This document shows, one piece after another, positions 45,725 to 54,806 of a stretch of DNA of 64,000 nt (positions are counted from its first letter, which is position 1; the number at the start of each line of letters is the position of its first letter). Under the pieces are notes generated by a model. The model did no database searches. It saw nothing but the letters and a program-made list of their open reading frames with translations, and was not told the DNA's origin. The stretch is taken from the NCBI GenBank assembly GCA_002632265.1, contig NQOV01000002.1:56995-120994 (forward strand), read 5' to 3'. Position numbers and translations under genes: made by a program. The DNA is from Rhodospirillaceae bacterium MC! (GTDB lineage Bacteria; Pseudomonadota; Alphaproteobacteria; MC1).

Positions 45725-45754
45725 CTTGACAGACAGTTCGAACATAGCGATGTT
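45725..45754. repeat. Junction element after dnaG
   Basis: CTTGACAGACAGTTCGAACA then TAGCGATGTT; the AACATAGCGATGTT core can fold as a 5-bp hairpin. Confidence 0.8.
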
Positions 45755-45881
45755 GCATAAAGTTTATTCGATCCCACGTTAGGGATAGGGATAGAGTTAG
45801 GTAAGTGTGTATAATTTCGGTATGTTTTATATTGTGTTCTTCTTGTTTGTGATCTGCCATATGGAATTCTATCACTTTCGT

Positions 45882-45920
45882 TTATTCTTACAGGCCTAAA
45901 TAATAGGCCTGTAAGAATAA
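45882..45920. repeat. AGGCC palindrome, copy 2
   Basis: TTATTCTTACAGGCCTA (45882-45898) pairs perfectly over 17 bp with 45904-45920, loop AATAA. Confidence 0.9.
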
Positions 45921-45974
45921 GCCATAACAACATAAAAGTAAAATCCTAAATAAAAAAGATCAGAATACATATTA

Positions 45975-46228
45975 TATTCTTATTCCATATTATATCTTCT
46001 CCAATAAATATAAATGCTTATGATATATAATACCTATTATTTATATTTTCAGGCCTAAACTAGATATATTATAACAAACTAATGGCATATCTACCAATCG
46101 CCATTTTACTAAAGCCTACTTAAAATATTATTACATATACTAATTATACACTTACTTTAGGCCAGTGATTATAATAACAAGCACAATACAATCATATTTT
46201 CTTTGTGATGTTCTCTTATAATGTGAAA
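45975..46228. repeat. Long AT-rich interspersed repeat, copy A
   Basis: It runs from TTATTCCATATTATATCTTC through TTTCAGGCCTAAACTAG to AGGCCAG and then TATAATGTGAAATAAC. It aligns by eye with 46880-47140 and 61880-62172. Confidence 0.65.
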
Positions 46229-46229
46229 T

Positions 46230-46384
46230 AACAATATTCTTATTCCAAGTTATCATGCTAAAAAAATATTTATTATAATTTATCTCAAAATAGATTCATA
46301 TCGTACGAAATATAATAATAAAACTTGCATGCTAGCTTTATGAAGTTGAATACATACAACTTGGAATAAGAACAATATTCTTAT
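46230..46384. mobile_element. MITE-like element
   Basis: A perfect 15-bp terminal inverted repeat, TTCTTATTCCAAGTT (46237-46251) and AACTTGGAATAAGAA (46358-46372), encloses 106 bp. The whole is flanked by a 14-bp direct repeat AACAATATTCTTAT (46230-46243 and 46371-46384) that overlaps the ends. No transposase is nearby. Confidence 0.5.
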
Positions 46385-46453
46385 GAAAGATAATTTTAAT
46401 GTTGTGTCTAGAGTGCGATCTTTTTATTTAGGATCTTGTTTGTGTATATTCTG

Positions 46454-46500
46454 TATCTTTCTATTACAGGCCTAATATTTAGGCCTGTAATAGAAAGATA
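46454..46500. repeat. AGGCC palindrome, copy 3
   Basis: A 22-bp perfect stem, 46454-46475 with 46479-46500, and only a 3-nt loop (TAT); core CAGGCCTAA/TTAGGCCTG. It is the longest of the six. Confidence 0.92.
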
Positions 46501-46804
46501 AGCTTAAGAATCACATATGGAGGAAGAGAAATATAGAGTATATTGGACTTAAATATTAAACATCTCTCATAGATAAAATATACAGATATATTTCTCATGT
46601 TAATGACGCATAACGCAAAAGAAATCTTAAATACAAATACTAATTTTATATTCTCTCTATTGTTTATAATTTCAGGCCGAAACTAAATCATATATTAAGG
46701 ATATTAAAAGCAGGTTTATATATGCTTAGCTAAATTAACTATGTAAAAGTAAGATAGCCTAAATAACAATGAGTATACCCTTTTCATCTTCGTTTCTCAT
46801 TCTA

Positions 46805-46837
46805 TCATTGCAGGCCTATTATTTAGGCCTGCAATGA
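46805..46837. repeat. AGGCC palindrome, copy 4
   Basis: TCATTGCAGGCCTA (46805-46818) pairs perfectly with TAGGCCTGCAATGA (46824-46837). Confidence 0.9.
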
Positions 46838-46879
46838 GCAAACATATCATACAAACAAAAAAGCTAGATTGATGTAGCA

Positions 46880-47140
46880 TATTGTCATTTCAAGTCATGA
46901 TCTTCTCCCATAAGTAAAAATACTCATTATACATCATTTCTATTATTTACAGGCTCGAGCTGGATATATAATAATAAAGTAATGACATATCTACAAACGG
47001 TTATTTATTAAATAATACTTAAAGTAATCTTATATATACTAATTATATACTTACTTTAGGCCAGCAACTATAATAACAAACAAAATATACAACAGCAATT
47101 TTTATTCATAATGTTCTATTATAATACGGAATGGCAATAA
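46880..47140. repeat. Long AT-rich interspersed repeat, copy B
   Basis: It shares with copy A the blocks ATCTTCTCCCATAA, TATTATTTACAGGC, GACATATCTAC, TATACTAATTATA and CTTACTTTAGGCCAG, in the same order and spacing. Confidence 0.65.
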
Positions 47141-47202
47141 CATCTGCAACATTATTGCGATAAATACAAGATTGCAATAAAGTATTGCAACATATCCTAA
47201 TT

Positions 47203-47994
47203 CTATTCCATAGGCTTATCGTGATCGTGATCATGTGATGGTTGGCCGTGGTCATAGGGTGGTTTATTGGCATTGCTTAAGACTCTATGGGTTTCACGTC
47301 CGTGTTCTAAGTGTTTGAGATACATGATACTTGCATATTTTGCACGGCGGGGGTTACGATCGATAATGGCTTGGTAAAGATCCTTATGGCGTTTATAACA
47401 TACTTCGCAGTAACTGGATACATTCGCTAATCTGCTAAGCCACACGGCTTTATAGATATCAATGGACGCAACAAAAAGTAGATTTTTAGATCCTTTATAA
47501 ATCATTTCATGGAATTTCATATAGCATGCGACCCATGTTTCATTATGGAAGTTCACGGCCATTTCTTCCATGGTGTTCCACATGGATTTTAATTCTTCTA
47601 TTTGCTCATCGGATAATAAAATAGCCGAGAGTGATGAGGCTTTCGGTTCAATTAATTTTCTTAAGCCTAGGAAGTAGTCAAATACTTCTTTACGCATGCG
47701 GGTTTCCATTAGCCATTCTAGAAGTTGCGAATCCAGATAATCCCAATTACGCATAGGACATATGACAGTACCCACCTTGGTTTTAGTGATAATTAACCCT
47801 TTAGATTTCAAGATCTTCATAGCATCACGGATAATACTTCGCCCCACTTCAAAAATCTCTTGCATTTCTGATTCTTTAGGCAAGGCGTTATTTTCAAACT
47901 CCTTATTAAATATTTTATGAGCGATTGCTTTTGCTACTTGTTCATATTTTAGGTTTTCATGTAAATTAGTATCTTGATGTACTTCATTATTCAT
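47203..47994 (-). CDS. GntR/FadR-family transcriptional regulator (FCD domain)
   Basis: A 263-residue repressor/activator. The winged helix (about 18-80: YEQVAKAIAHKIFNKEF, SEMQEIFEVGRSIIRDAMKI, TKVGTVICP) is followed by an all-helical FCD ligand domain. That domain has likely metal His residues in FHEMIYKGSKN and RHKDLYQAIIDRNPRRAKYA. FCD regulators of this type often control sugar-acid genes (UxuR, DgoR), so the dgoD/transporter genes at 19-21.7 kb are candidate targets; this is inference only. The C-terminus ends in a His-Asp run (DHDHDHDKPME). It has its own perfect promoter at 48132-48160. Confidence 0.88.
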   Translation of the reverse strand: MNNEVHQDTNLHENLKYEQVAKAIAHKIFNKEFENNALPKESEMQEIFEVGRSIIRDAMKILKSKGLIITKTKVGTVICPMRNWDYLDSQLLEWLMETRMRKEVFDYFLGLRKLIEPKASSLSAILLSDEQIEELKSMWNTMEEMAVNFHNETWVACYMKFHEMIYKGSKNLLFVASIDIYKAVWLSRLANVSSYCEVCYKRHKDLYQAIIDRNPRRAKYASIMYLKHLEHGRETHRVLSNANKPPYDHGQPSHDHDHDKPME

Positions 47995-48131
47995 TTATAT
48001 TAAATTCCTTTTTAAATTTAAACCCATATGCTAATAATATGGATTAGAATCAATTTAATAATTTTGTTAGCTGATATTTATTTATTATGATTTACATTAA
48101 AAAAAGCATAATAAACAATGTTATGTTGTAA

Positions 48132-48160
48132 ATTATATCTATTAATAAGGTACTTGTCAA
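48132..48160 (-). promoter_or_regulatory. Perfect sigma-70 promoter for the GntR-family gene
   Basis: On the minus strand: TTGACA (48160-48155), 17 nt, TATAAT (48137-48132). The leader is about 130 nt. Confidence 0.75.
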
Positions 48161-48282
48161 GAACAAAATAAAATTATCTTATGAATACTTATATACGGTA
48201 TATTTCTATTTTAAGATCGTAAAATAAATAAATTACGCAAGAAAGAAAAGCTTATTTAAAATTCTCCTTGATAAAAAAAAGA

Positions 48283-48311
48283 TTGAGTTTTACATGATAT
48301 TGTAGTATACT
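48283..48311 (+). promoter_or_regulatory. Promoter for the M17 aminopeptidase
   Basis: TTGAGT (48283-48288), 17 nt, TATACT (48306-48311). Confidence 0.55.
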
Positions 48312-48419
48312 TATTTTAATTAGAGCATATTTCACATATATGAATAATTTTGTAGGATATCTTTTATTTAAAATATAAACACAATAAAAAACACACATAC
48401 CATATAATGGAGAGAAAAC

Positions 48420-49808
48420 ATGACACTAGTAACACAAAGTGATAATCCAATTATCATCCAAGCCATCGACGAAACTAATTTCGCTAAATGGTTAGAAACT
48501 AGCGAAGATTACATTAAAGCTAACCTTGAAAATTTACCAATTAAACCCAAGGCCGGCAATTATAGAGTGATCCAGAAGGTAAACGGCGAGATTGCAATTG
48601 TTATCGCAATTATCAACAATAAGGAATACACACAAAAGGACTTCCAAAGCGTATTTGCCAAGCTAGCCCAAGATCTTCCGCCAACTAATGATTATACTTT
48701 CCAAGGGGAAATTGCCGAAGAAAATATGTTTAGTGCTTGTTTAGGTTGGGGTTTAGGGAGCTACACCTTTAACGAATATAAAAAAGACGCTGAAGATAAC
48801 GATTTACCAGCTTTACTGATTCCAACCAATATCAATATCGAAAGAATCGAGAATCTTCTTTCGGCGATTTTCCTAACAAGAGATCTAATAAATATGCCAG
48901 CTTTAGATTTGGGGCCTGCCGAATTAATTGACGCTGTGGTTAACGTAGCAGAAGAGTTTTCCGCTACTGTCAATGTGATCGAGGGCGAAGAGTTGGAATT
49001 TGATTTCCCTGCTGTGCATGCTGTGGGTATGGGTTCTGATAGAGATCCGAAAGTAGTGGAGTTCACATGGGGAAATCCTGACGCTACTAAAATCGCCCTT
49101 GTGGGTAAAGGCGTATGTTACGATACAGGCGGATACAATCTTAAGCCAGGCGGATCAATGGCTCTAATGAAAAAAGATATGGGCGGATCGGCTCATGTGC
49201 TAGCCTTGGCGTATTTGATTATGAGTAATAAGCTTAATGTTAATTTACATGTGATAATTCCTGCGGTAGAGAATAGTGTATCAGGTAAAGCCGTAAGACC
49301 GGGCGACGTGATCGACACAAGATCAGGCTTAACCGTTGAAATCACTAATACCGACGCCGAAGGCCGTTTGATATTATCGGACGCTCTAACCTTGGCTTGC
49401 GAAAGTAACCCCGATTATCTAATCGATTTCGCCACTCTAACAGGTGCGGCAAAAGTAGCTACAGGCGATGAAATAGCTACCATGTTAAGTAACGATCAAG
49501 AATTCGCTAATCTCGTAATCGATACCGCCGAAGAAACCAAAGACGCCGTATGGCAATTGCCCCTATGGCAACCATACAAACGCCACTTTAAATCCGACTT
49601 TGCCGATATGATAAACTCAACAAAAGACGGTTGGGGCGGTGCTATTAAAGCAGGGCTATTCCTAGAAAACTTCGTCAACGAAGATACTCCATGGATTCAC
49701 TTCGACATCATGGCCTACAACACCAGCGGAAAACCCGGCTACCCAGTCGGTGGCGAAGCAATGGGCCTCCAAGCCACCTACAAAGCAATCGAAAACCTAG
49801 CTAAATAG
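48420..49808 (+). CDS. Leucyl aminopeptidase family protein (M17)
   Basis: Cytosolic two-metal aminopeptidase that finishes peptide breakdown; 462 residues. The C-terminal catalytic domain has LVGKGVCYDTGGYNLKPGG (Lys and Asp ligands), MKKDMGGSAHVLAL, and NTDAEGRLILSDALTLA (the M17 signature with Asp and Glu ligands). The N-terminal domain (about 1-150) is divergent. It is shorter than E. coli PepA and similar in length to alphaproteobacterial family members. GGAG lies just upstream of ATG 48420. A strong terminator follows. Confidence 0.94.
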   Translation: MTLVTQSDNPIIIQAIDETNFAKWLETSEDYIKANLENLPIKPKAGNYRVIQKVNGEIAIVIAIINNKEYTQKDFQSVFAKLAQDLPPTNDYTFQGEIAEENMFSACLGWGLGSYTFNEYKKDAEDNDLPALLIPTNINIERIENLLSAIFLTRDLINMPALDLGPAELIDAVVNVAEEFSATVNVIEGEELEFDFPAVHAVGMGSDRDPKVVEFTWGNPDATKIALVGKGVCYDTGGYNLKPGGSMALMKKDMGGSAHVLALAYLIMSNKLNVNLHVIIPAVENSVSGKAVRPGDVIDTRSGLTVEITNTDAEGRLILSDALTLACESNPDYLIDFATLTGAAKVATGDEIATMLSNDQEFANLVIDTAEETKDAVWQLPLWQPYKRHFKSDFADMINSTKDGWGGAIKAGLFLENFVNEDTPWIHFDIMAYNTSGKPGYPVGGEAMGLQATYKAIENLAK

Positions 49809-49840
49809 TTTAGGCTTATGTTTATGGCTTAGTTGCTTAT

Positions 49841-49882
49841 AACTTCATACATAGATTCGTTTTTATGTATGAAGTTTTTTTG
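49841..49882 (+). terminator. Rho-independent terminator after the aminopeptidase
   Basis: AACTTCATACATA (49841-49853) pairs with TATGTATGAAGTT (49864-49876), then a T-run to 49881. Confidence 0.9.
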
Positions 49883-49896
49883 TTTTATCTATATGT

Positions 49897-49968
49897 CTTG
49901 ACAGACGGTCGCCCTATTCGGGCAGAAGTCTTGCCAGACGGGCCGAACATAGCATGTTCGATCGCATG
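49897..49968. repeat. Junction element, double copy
   Basis: CTTGACAGACGGTCGCCC at 49897 is followed at 49930 by CTTGCCAGACGGGCCGAACA and TAGCATGTTCGATCGCATG. The same two-part layout occurs at 61772-61853. Confidence 0.75.
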
Positions 49969-50003
49969 TGGGGGATTGTGTGGCTAGTTTGTTTAAAAAA
50001 TAT

Positions 50004-51233
50004 TTATGTAATATCTTCAGATGTTACTAAATCTCTATTAAACTCTTTAATGTTATTGTCAAATTTAATATTATTAATACTCTGTTTATTTTTAAACTTA
50101 ACACTTTCTTTTGGTGAATTAAATAGTAGATTAGTATAAACTCCATTAGCTTTTTTAAAGTTTATACCCATTACACCTTGCATAAAATGTAAATTACTTA
50201 AATCAAAATTAATCTCTACACATGATAATACTAAATTAGTGGCAAAATACTGCGAAGGTCCGAACATATTCAACAACTTACTTATATATAATAATGTCTT
50301 AACAATTTCTTCTGATGTGGGAGTAATAGAAAATCCTAAAGGCATAATTTTTCCACGAGGCCTTTCTATATAATAATCTTTAATATTTATTAGAGAATTC
50401 AATTCTCCCTCATGTATTGCATATAGAATATTATCTCTATTAGGACTATCTGCAATAGCAATACCTAATGTACTGGTATTATACAATTCTTCTAAATGCA
50501 TAAACAGTAAAGTAACATTCTCTTCTAAATATTCCTGTGCTTTATATTTATTATCTTTATATTCTTTCATATCTATATATTTATGTTTTGTTAAATCAAC
50601 TAATGACGCAACACCACCCAAACGCACTGATATGCTATCACTTCCTAGTAATATTATAGCATTATTAAATCTTGTTTCGTATAAATTTGCAAGATGTTGT
50701 TCTTTATTAACTTGTAATTGTTTTTTAGCATTATCAAGTTGATTATTTATTACTTCTGTACGTTTATATGTTAAATAAAGACCTACAATAGCAATTAAAC
50801 CACCTAACATATACCCTAAAGGTTTTATATGTGTTAAACTATCTAAAAGCCCCATATGTTTGTACAATATTAATTTTACTAATTCAAAAATAATTACTAC
50901 TTTTAGAATAAAACCTAACTTTAATAATGTTTTTAATCCTATATCATTAATTTTAAAAAGATTTTGCAAACTAATGTATAGAGCTATAGCAATACTAATA
51001 CCCCCAACCATTACAAAAAAACATAATTCATCCAACCTTTTATCATTAAACGGAAAAATTCTCTTAAGTAATAATTTAACATTCTTTAAAAATAAATTGT
51101 CTGATACACAACAAAGTATTGTTATAGTACATATTACACATACAATAAATAATAATAAATATTTATATTTTTTTAATCCACACCATAATAATGCTTTGCA
51201 TTCTTTAAATTTTTTATAAAAAAAATCAACCAT
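50004..51233 (-). CDS. AT-rich membrane protein with VRLGG module, function unknown
   Basis: A 409-residue protein. About four membrane helices (near 25-45, 70-90, 100-125, 135-157) are followed by a coiled coil (VINNQLDNAKKQLQVNKEQH). Next comes ETRFNNAIILLGSDSISVRL with GGVASLVDL, a module common in bacterial membrane proteins that often carry pentapeptide repeats. The C-terminal part (CVEINFDLSNLHFMQGVMGI) is weakly pentapeptide-like. Base composition is much more AT-rich than rlmD upstream, whose stop is 7 bp away, so it looks acquired. I do not know its function; accessory genes of this type merit a check for a defence role. Confidence 0.75.
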   Translation of the reverse strand: MVDFFYKKFKECKALLWCGLKKYKYLLLFIVCVICTITILCCVSDNLFLKNVKLLLKRIFPFNDKRLDELCFFVMVGGISIAIALYISLQNLFKINDIGLKTLLKLGFILKVVIIFELVKLILYKHMGLLDSLTHIKPLGYMLGGLIAIVGLYLTYKRTEVINNQLDNAKKQLQVNKEQHLANLYETRFNNAIILLGSDSISVRLGGVASLVDLTKHKYIDMKEYKDNKYKAQEYLEENVTLLFMHLEELYNTSTLGIAIADSPNRDNILYAIHEGELNSLINIKDYYIERPRGKIMPLGFSITPTSEEIVKTLLYISKLLNMFGPSQYFATNLVLSCVEINFDLSNLHFMQGVMGINFKKANGVYTNLLFNSPKESVKFKNKQSINNIKFDNNIKEFNRDLVTSEDIT

Positions 51234-51240
51234 AACAACC

Positions 51241-52632
51241 CTACCCCTTAACCAACACGGCCGCAGATTCTAGGTGGGAAGATTTAACGAATTGATTAAA
51301 GGCCGCAACGTGTTTTATTTCGTATCCGCCGTTAACTAGGATGTTGAGATCTTTTGCCATGGTTTTGGGGTTGCAGGATATCATTATGATTAGTGGCACA
51401 TCGGAATCGGCGATCTGTTGGCATTGGTCTTTTGCTCCCATGCGTGGGGGGTCAATGATTATGGCGTTGAATTTGTTGAGTTCTTTGGATGTTAGGGGCG
51501 ATTTGAAAAGGTCGGCGAGTTTGGTGGTTATTAGTCCGCCGAGTTGGTTGCGGCCGGCGTTAAGGCTTAGGCTTTTAAGGGCGGATTCCATGACTTCAAC
51601 GCCACAGACATTATATTTTCTGCTAGCGATAGGAATGGTAAAAGTACCGCACCCACTAAATAGATCTAGGACTTTTGTTTTTTTCACGTTGGGAGCGTAC
51701 TTTTCTAGATTATCGATAACATATTGACGCAACAGGATTTCCCCTGCGGTTGACGGCTGTAAAAAGGCACGTGGTGGGAGTTCCACTTGAGTATTTTCAA
51801 ATTTTACTTTTGTAGTATCGGCGATCAGAATTGGCAAGGGTTCTTCTGCTCCCTTTTGCCAATGAAAGGACGTGATTTTATGATCGTGAGCCATATCCAC
51901 AAGAGCGATCAATTCATTACGATCATATTCACGACTTGCCTCAATTACCAACTCTTGGGATTGGCTATCTTCAGGGCAACAAATATATAATTTACCTTTA
52001 ATACTCGCTTGAAATATCTTAGCAAGATCCACTTTTAAGGCTTTAACCAAGGTATTAAGCTTGGCATTTAAGGATAAACAATGCTCAATATCGCATAATT
52101 TATGGGTGCTGGTGGACATGAATCCCACTTGGAGCGAGCCATTAAATTCATTGTATTTAAAAGATAACAAAGCACGACGACGTGATCCGTCGGCTACTGA
52201 TGTCATTTTAATGGGATAATCATCCACAGTAGTAATATCTATTTCGAGATCGTGAGCCTTTAGGGCGTACTTTAACATGTTGATTTTATGATCTTCTTCA
52301 AATGATAAAGCCACATGACGGAAAGCACATCCGCCACATTTTTCATAATATTCGCAATCTGCTTGAATACGTAAGGGCGAGCTTTCCACTAGCTCATCAA
52401 TGAAAGCGGTATAATGATCATTCTTTAAGGACATCAACGGCTTAGCCATGATTTTTTCCCCTATTAAGCCACGTTTTACATAGAATGTTCCCACATCATT
52501 ACTTGCGATACCGTCGCCATCTGATCCGAGCTTTGCGATTACCAACTCTTGGATTTCAGGCAATTTAACACGCTTTTTCTCCTGCTTTTTCGATCTCTTA
52601 CGCTTAAAGTTCTTACTATAATGATTTACCAT
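51241..52632 (-). CDS. 23S rRNA/tRNA (uracil-5-)-methyltransferase, RlmD/TrmA family
   Basis: SAM-dependent RNA m5U methyltransferase, 463 residues. A Lys/Arg-rich start precedes a TRAM RNA-binding domain (about 25-80). Next come cluster cysteines (CEYYEKCGGCAFRHV, with a later Cys in HKLCDIEHC) for a [4Fe-4S] centre, the SAM motif LDLFSGCGTFTIP, IIIDPPRMGA, and the catalytic Cys in MISCNPKTMAKDL. Whether the target is U1939 (RlmD) or another uridine cannot be told. It follows lnt by 22 bp. The 3' half is markedly C-rich on the coding strand. Confidence 0.9.
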   Translation of the reverse strand: MVNHYSKNFKRKRSKKQEKKRVKLPEIQELVIAKLGSDGDGIASNDVGTFYVKRGLIGEKIMAKPLMSLKNDHYTAFIDELVESSPLRIQADCEYYEKCGGCAFRHVALSFEEDHKINMLKYALKAHDLEIDITTVDDYPIKMTSVADGSRRRALLSFKYNEFNGSLQVGFMSTSTHKLCDIEHCLSLNAKLNTLVKALKVDLAKIFQASIKGKLYICCPEDSQSQELVIEASREYDRNELIALVDMAHDHKITSFHWQKGAEEPLPILIADTTKVKFENTQVELPPRAFLQPSTAGEILLRQYVIDNLEKYAPNVKKTKVLDLFSGCGTFTIPIASRKYNVCGVEVMESALKSLSLNAGRNQLGGLITTKLADLFKSPLTSKELNKFNAIIIDPPRMGAKDQCQQIADSDVPLIIMISCNPKTMAKDLNILVNGGYEIKHVAAFNQFVKSSHLESAAVLVKG

Positions 52633-52654
52633 GATTTTTTCCTTTTATTTCCGT

Positions 52655-54799
52655 TTATTTTCGTCTATTTTTGGGTCTATTACCCTTATAAGTTCGTCTT
52701 TTAGCTCTGTTACCCTTGGGATTACGGCTTTTATTAGCTCTCTCCTTGGGATTACGCCCAAGAGAATCGCTTGTGCCTTGCATTTCGGCGATCTTGGCAT
52801 TAATTCGTTCGGTATTTCGTCGCACACGAGCCAAGGCCTGATTAACTTCAAGCTTAAGCGATATCACACCAACAACAAAGGCAATAAATATCAAAGTAAT
52901 GGGAATTTTAAGCCCAAACTTAGAATAAATGGTTTTTGCTAGGGCTTTAGGGATAGGAGCATCCATGAAATCCATACGGTTAACTTCTCCCTTATACCAA
53001 TATTCGCCATAGGGATTAATAATAGCACTAACTCCAGTATTTCCCACTTGTACCACGCCTAATCCTTGCTCTATGGCACGAAAACGAGAAAGTTCCACAT
53101 GCTGATTTAAAGATACAGGACTAGAAAACCATTGATCATTAGTCGTTACAAATATCCATTGGGGATCATCAAGACGATTAACAAAATTCGGCAAAGTACT
53201 TTCATAGCAAATAAGGGGGAAGTAACTAGGGATTTTCTTAATGATATCATGATCTTTAATGAGCGGATTTCCTTGGGCCATACTATAGAGATCTACGGCT
53301 TTTGGTTTATTCTTTGGTTGTTCCATTTCCTTACCAACAAAGGGCAAACGCATACCTAAAGAGTTGATAAATGGCGTATATTCTCCAAAAGGGACAAGGC
53401 CGTATTTATCTGATCTGGTAATGATTTGCGAATTATTATCTATGGCAAAGATACTATTTCTATATTTAATATTATCCTTATCTTCGGATTTACTCTTAGG
53501 ATCTATCTTCAGATGTGCCACAGATCCCACCAAGGAAATGGAATCCTTAGGGGCATATTTGCTAATATATTTGCGTAAGCGTTCGGATCTGATATCATAT
53601 ACCAAACCACCTTCTGCCCATAATATTAAGTTGGGATCTGTGGGGATATCTTTAAGATCTTGAAATTCTTTAAGAGTATGTAAATTCAGATGATCGCTTT
53701 TTAGCTCATTTGCGGGCAATCCTGTTTCGTTGGGAATCTTTCCGCTTGAAAGAATTAGGGATCTTTTGACCATTTGTGGGGCGGTTTTGTAATTCCATTT
53801 ATCTTTTTCCGATACGTTCGCTTGAATCATGCGAACTTTCACTCCTGATATGTGAGCTAATCTCTTAGCATGGAATAAACGTTGTTGACCAATTCCAATC
53901 AGAATATAGAGCAATATCCCAAGGGAAACAATCACAAAAATACGGCGTTTCTTATGCCATAAAAATAACATAAATATCAAGCCTGTAATTAAAATGGTAA
54001 TGAACGTTAAGCCAAATTCTCCTAAAAAAGAAAGAGATTGTAATATGCTCGGATACTTATACCACGCAAGAGATAAAGGATTATAGGAAAATCCCACATT
54101 TGATATACTGCGAATGATTTCGGCTAATGTCCATAAGCTTGCAAAGATCAAAAGATAACTTGCAAAGCCCACGTAAGATAAGACATCGTAACTTTTAATG
54201 ATCTTGTTTTTAATGTGTACGGTAATGAATCCCACTAAGCCGTAAAGGGCAGATAATCCACAAATGAGTAAACCGAAACATATGGGGGCTAGCAAGATCC
54301 CATATGGTACTTTAAAAAATGCCGATGTGAGCCAAAAGGAAGAAAAGGAGAAAAAGCCAAAACTATAAGCAAAAACAAAGGCAAAAGCTTTCTTTGCACT
54401 TACCACATGCCATAGGGAATAGATTAAGATCCCAAAAGAAAAAGGCAAAACCCAAACCATTCCAAAAGGTGGCATGGAAAATACACTAATTACTCCTAAA
54501 CTTAAAGCTAAAAAAGCTCTGCGATCATATTCATTGCGGATCTTCGGCATGGAAATACGCACCGCTACAACCCTTTGCCATAGACCTTTACTGCTAAAAT
54601 TTTTCTCGTAATCCCTATCATCTAGGGCGTATATTTTTTCTGCCACTTCGTCATATTCTTCGAAATCCTGATCATTGGCGTTAAATTTACTGTGAAAAAC
54701 ATTAGGATTGTGTAAGCTCTTGTTCATCGAATCGCTATTCGTCGGATTGCTCTTCGTCGGATTGCTCTTCGTTGAATTATCTTTTTTCTTAAAGATCAT
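52655..54799 (-). CDS. lnt: Apolipoprotein N-acyltransferase with extended termini
   Basis: Adds the third acyl chain to lipoproteins at the periplasmic face of the inner membrane. The core has about eight membrane helices and a nitrilase-type domain with the Glu of LILWAEGG, the Lys/Glu region KYGLVPFGEYTPF and the catalytic Cys of FPLICYESTLPNF. At 714 residues it is about 200 longer than usual. The N-terminus (1-85) carries T-K-S-N-P repeats encoded by a 15-bp minisatellite, and the C-terminus is a basic repeat tail (ERANKSRNPKGNRAKRR). It lies 7 bp downstream of the CorC-like gene. Confidence 0.95.
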   Translation of the reverse strand: MIFKKKDNSTKSNPTKSNPTNSDSMNKSLHNPNVFHSKFNANDQDFEEYDEVAEKIYALDDRDYEKNFSSKGLWQRVVAVRISMPKIRNEYDRRAFLALSLGVISVFSMPPFGMVWVLPFSFGILIYSLWHVVSAKKAFAFVFAYSFGFFSFSSFWLTSAFFKVPYGILLAPICFGLLICGLSALYGLVGFITVHIKNKIIKSYDVLSYVGFASYLLIFASLWTLAEIIRSISNVGFSYNPLSLAWYKYPSILQSLSFLGEFGLTFITILITGLIFMLFLWHKKRRIFVIVSLGILLYILIGIGQQRLFHAKRLAHISGVKVRMIQANVSEKDKWNYKTAPQMVKRSLILSSGKIPNETGLPANELKSDHLNLHTLKEFQDLKDIPTDPNLILWAEGGLVYDIRSERLRKYISKYAPKDSISLVGSVAHLKIDPKSKSEDKDNIKYRNSIFAIDNNSQIITRSDKYGLVPFGEYTPFINSLGMRLPFVGKEMEQPKNKPKAVDLYSMAQGNPLIKDHDIIKKIPSYFPLICYESTLPNFVNRLDDPQWIFVTTNDQWFSSPVSLNQHVELSRFRAIEQGLGVVQVGNTGVSAIINPYGEYWYKGEVNRMDFMDAPIPKALAKTIYSKFGLKIPITLIFIAFVVGVISLKLEVNQALARVRRNTERINAKIAEMQGTSDSLGRNPKERANKSRNPKGNRAKRRTYKGNRPKNRRK
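54726..54779. repeat. 15-bp minisatellite in lnt
   Basis: Units 54726-54740, 54741-54755 and 54756-54770 plus a partial. On the coding strand ACGAATAGCGATTCGATGAA nearly matches the end of the xthA repeat. Confidence 0.85.
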
Positions 54800-54806
54800 A
54801 TTAATT

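Larger units (their letters stand above)
45672..47202. other. 1.5-kb gene-free region made of several repeat families
   Basis: I find no ORF, tRNA or rRNA here. In order it holds: C-rich tail (45671-45710), junction element (45725-45754), G/T-rich stretch (45781-45850), AGGCC palindrome (45882-45920), long AT-rich repeat (about 45975-46228), MITE-like element (46230-46384), palindrome (46454-46500), partial long repeat (about 46640-46700), palindrome (46805-46837) and a second long repeat (about 46880-47140). Confidence 0.75.
47995..48419. other. Divergent spacer, gntR / aminopeptidase
   Basis: 425 bp with the gntR promoter on the minus strand (48132-48160) and the aminopeptidase promoter on the plus strand (48283-48311). 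No further gene or strong hairpin is visible. Confidence 0.6.

Noticed and set aside
45725..45754. A tRNA fragment (GTTCGAA resembles a T-loop)
   Set aside because: No T-stem, acceptor or anticodon arm can be formed around it; it is shared by several non-tRNA copies.
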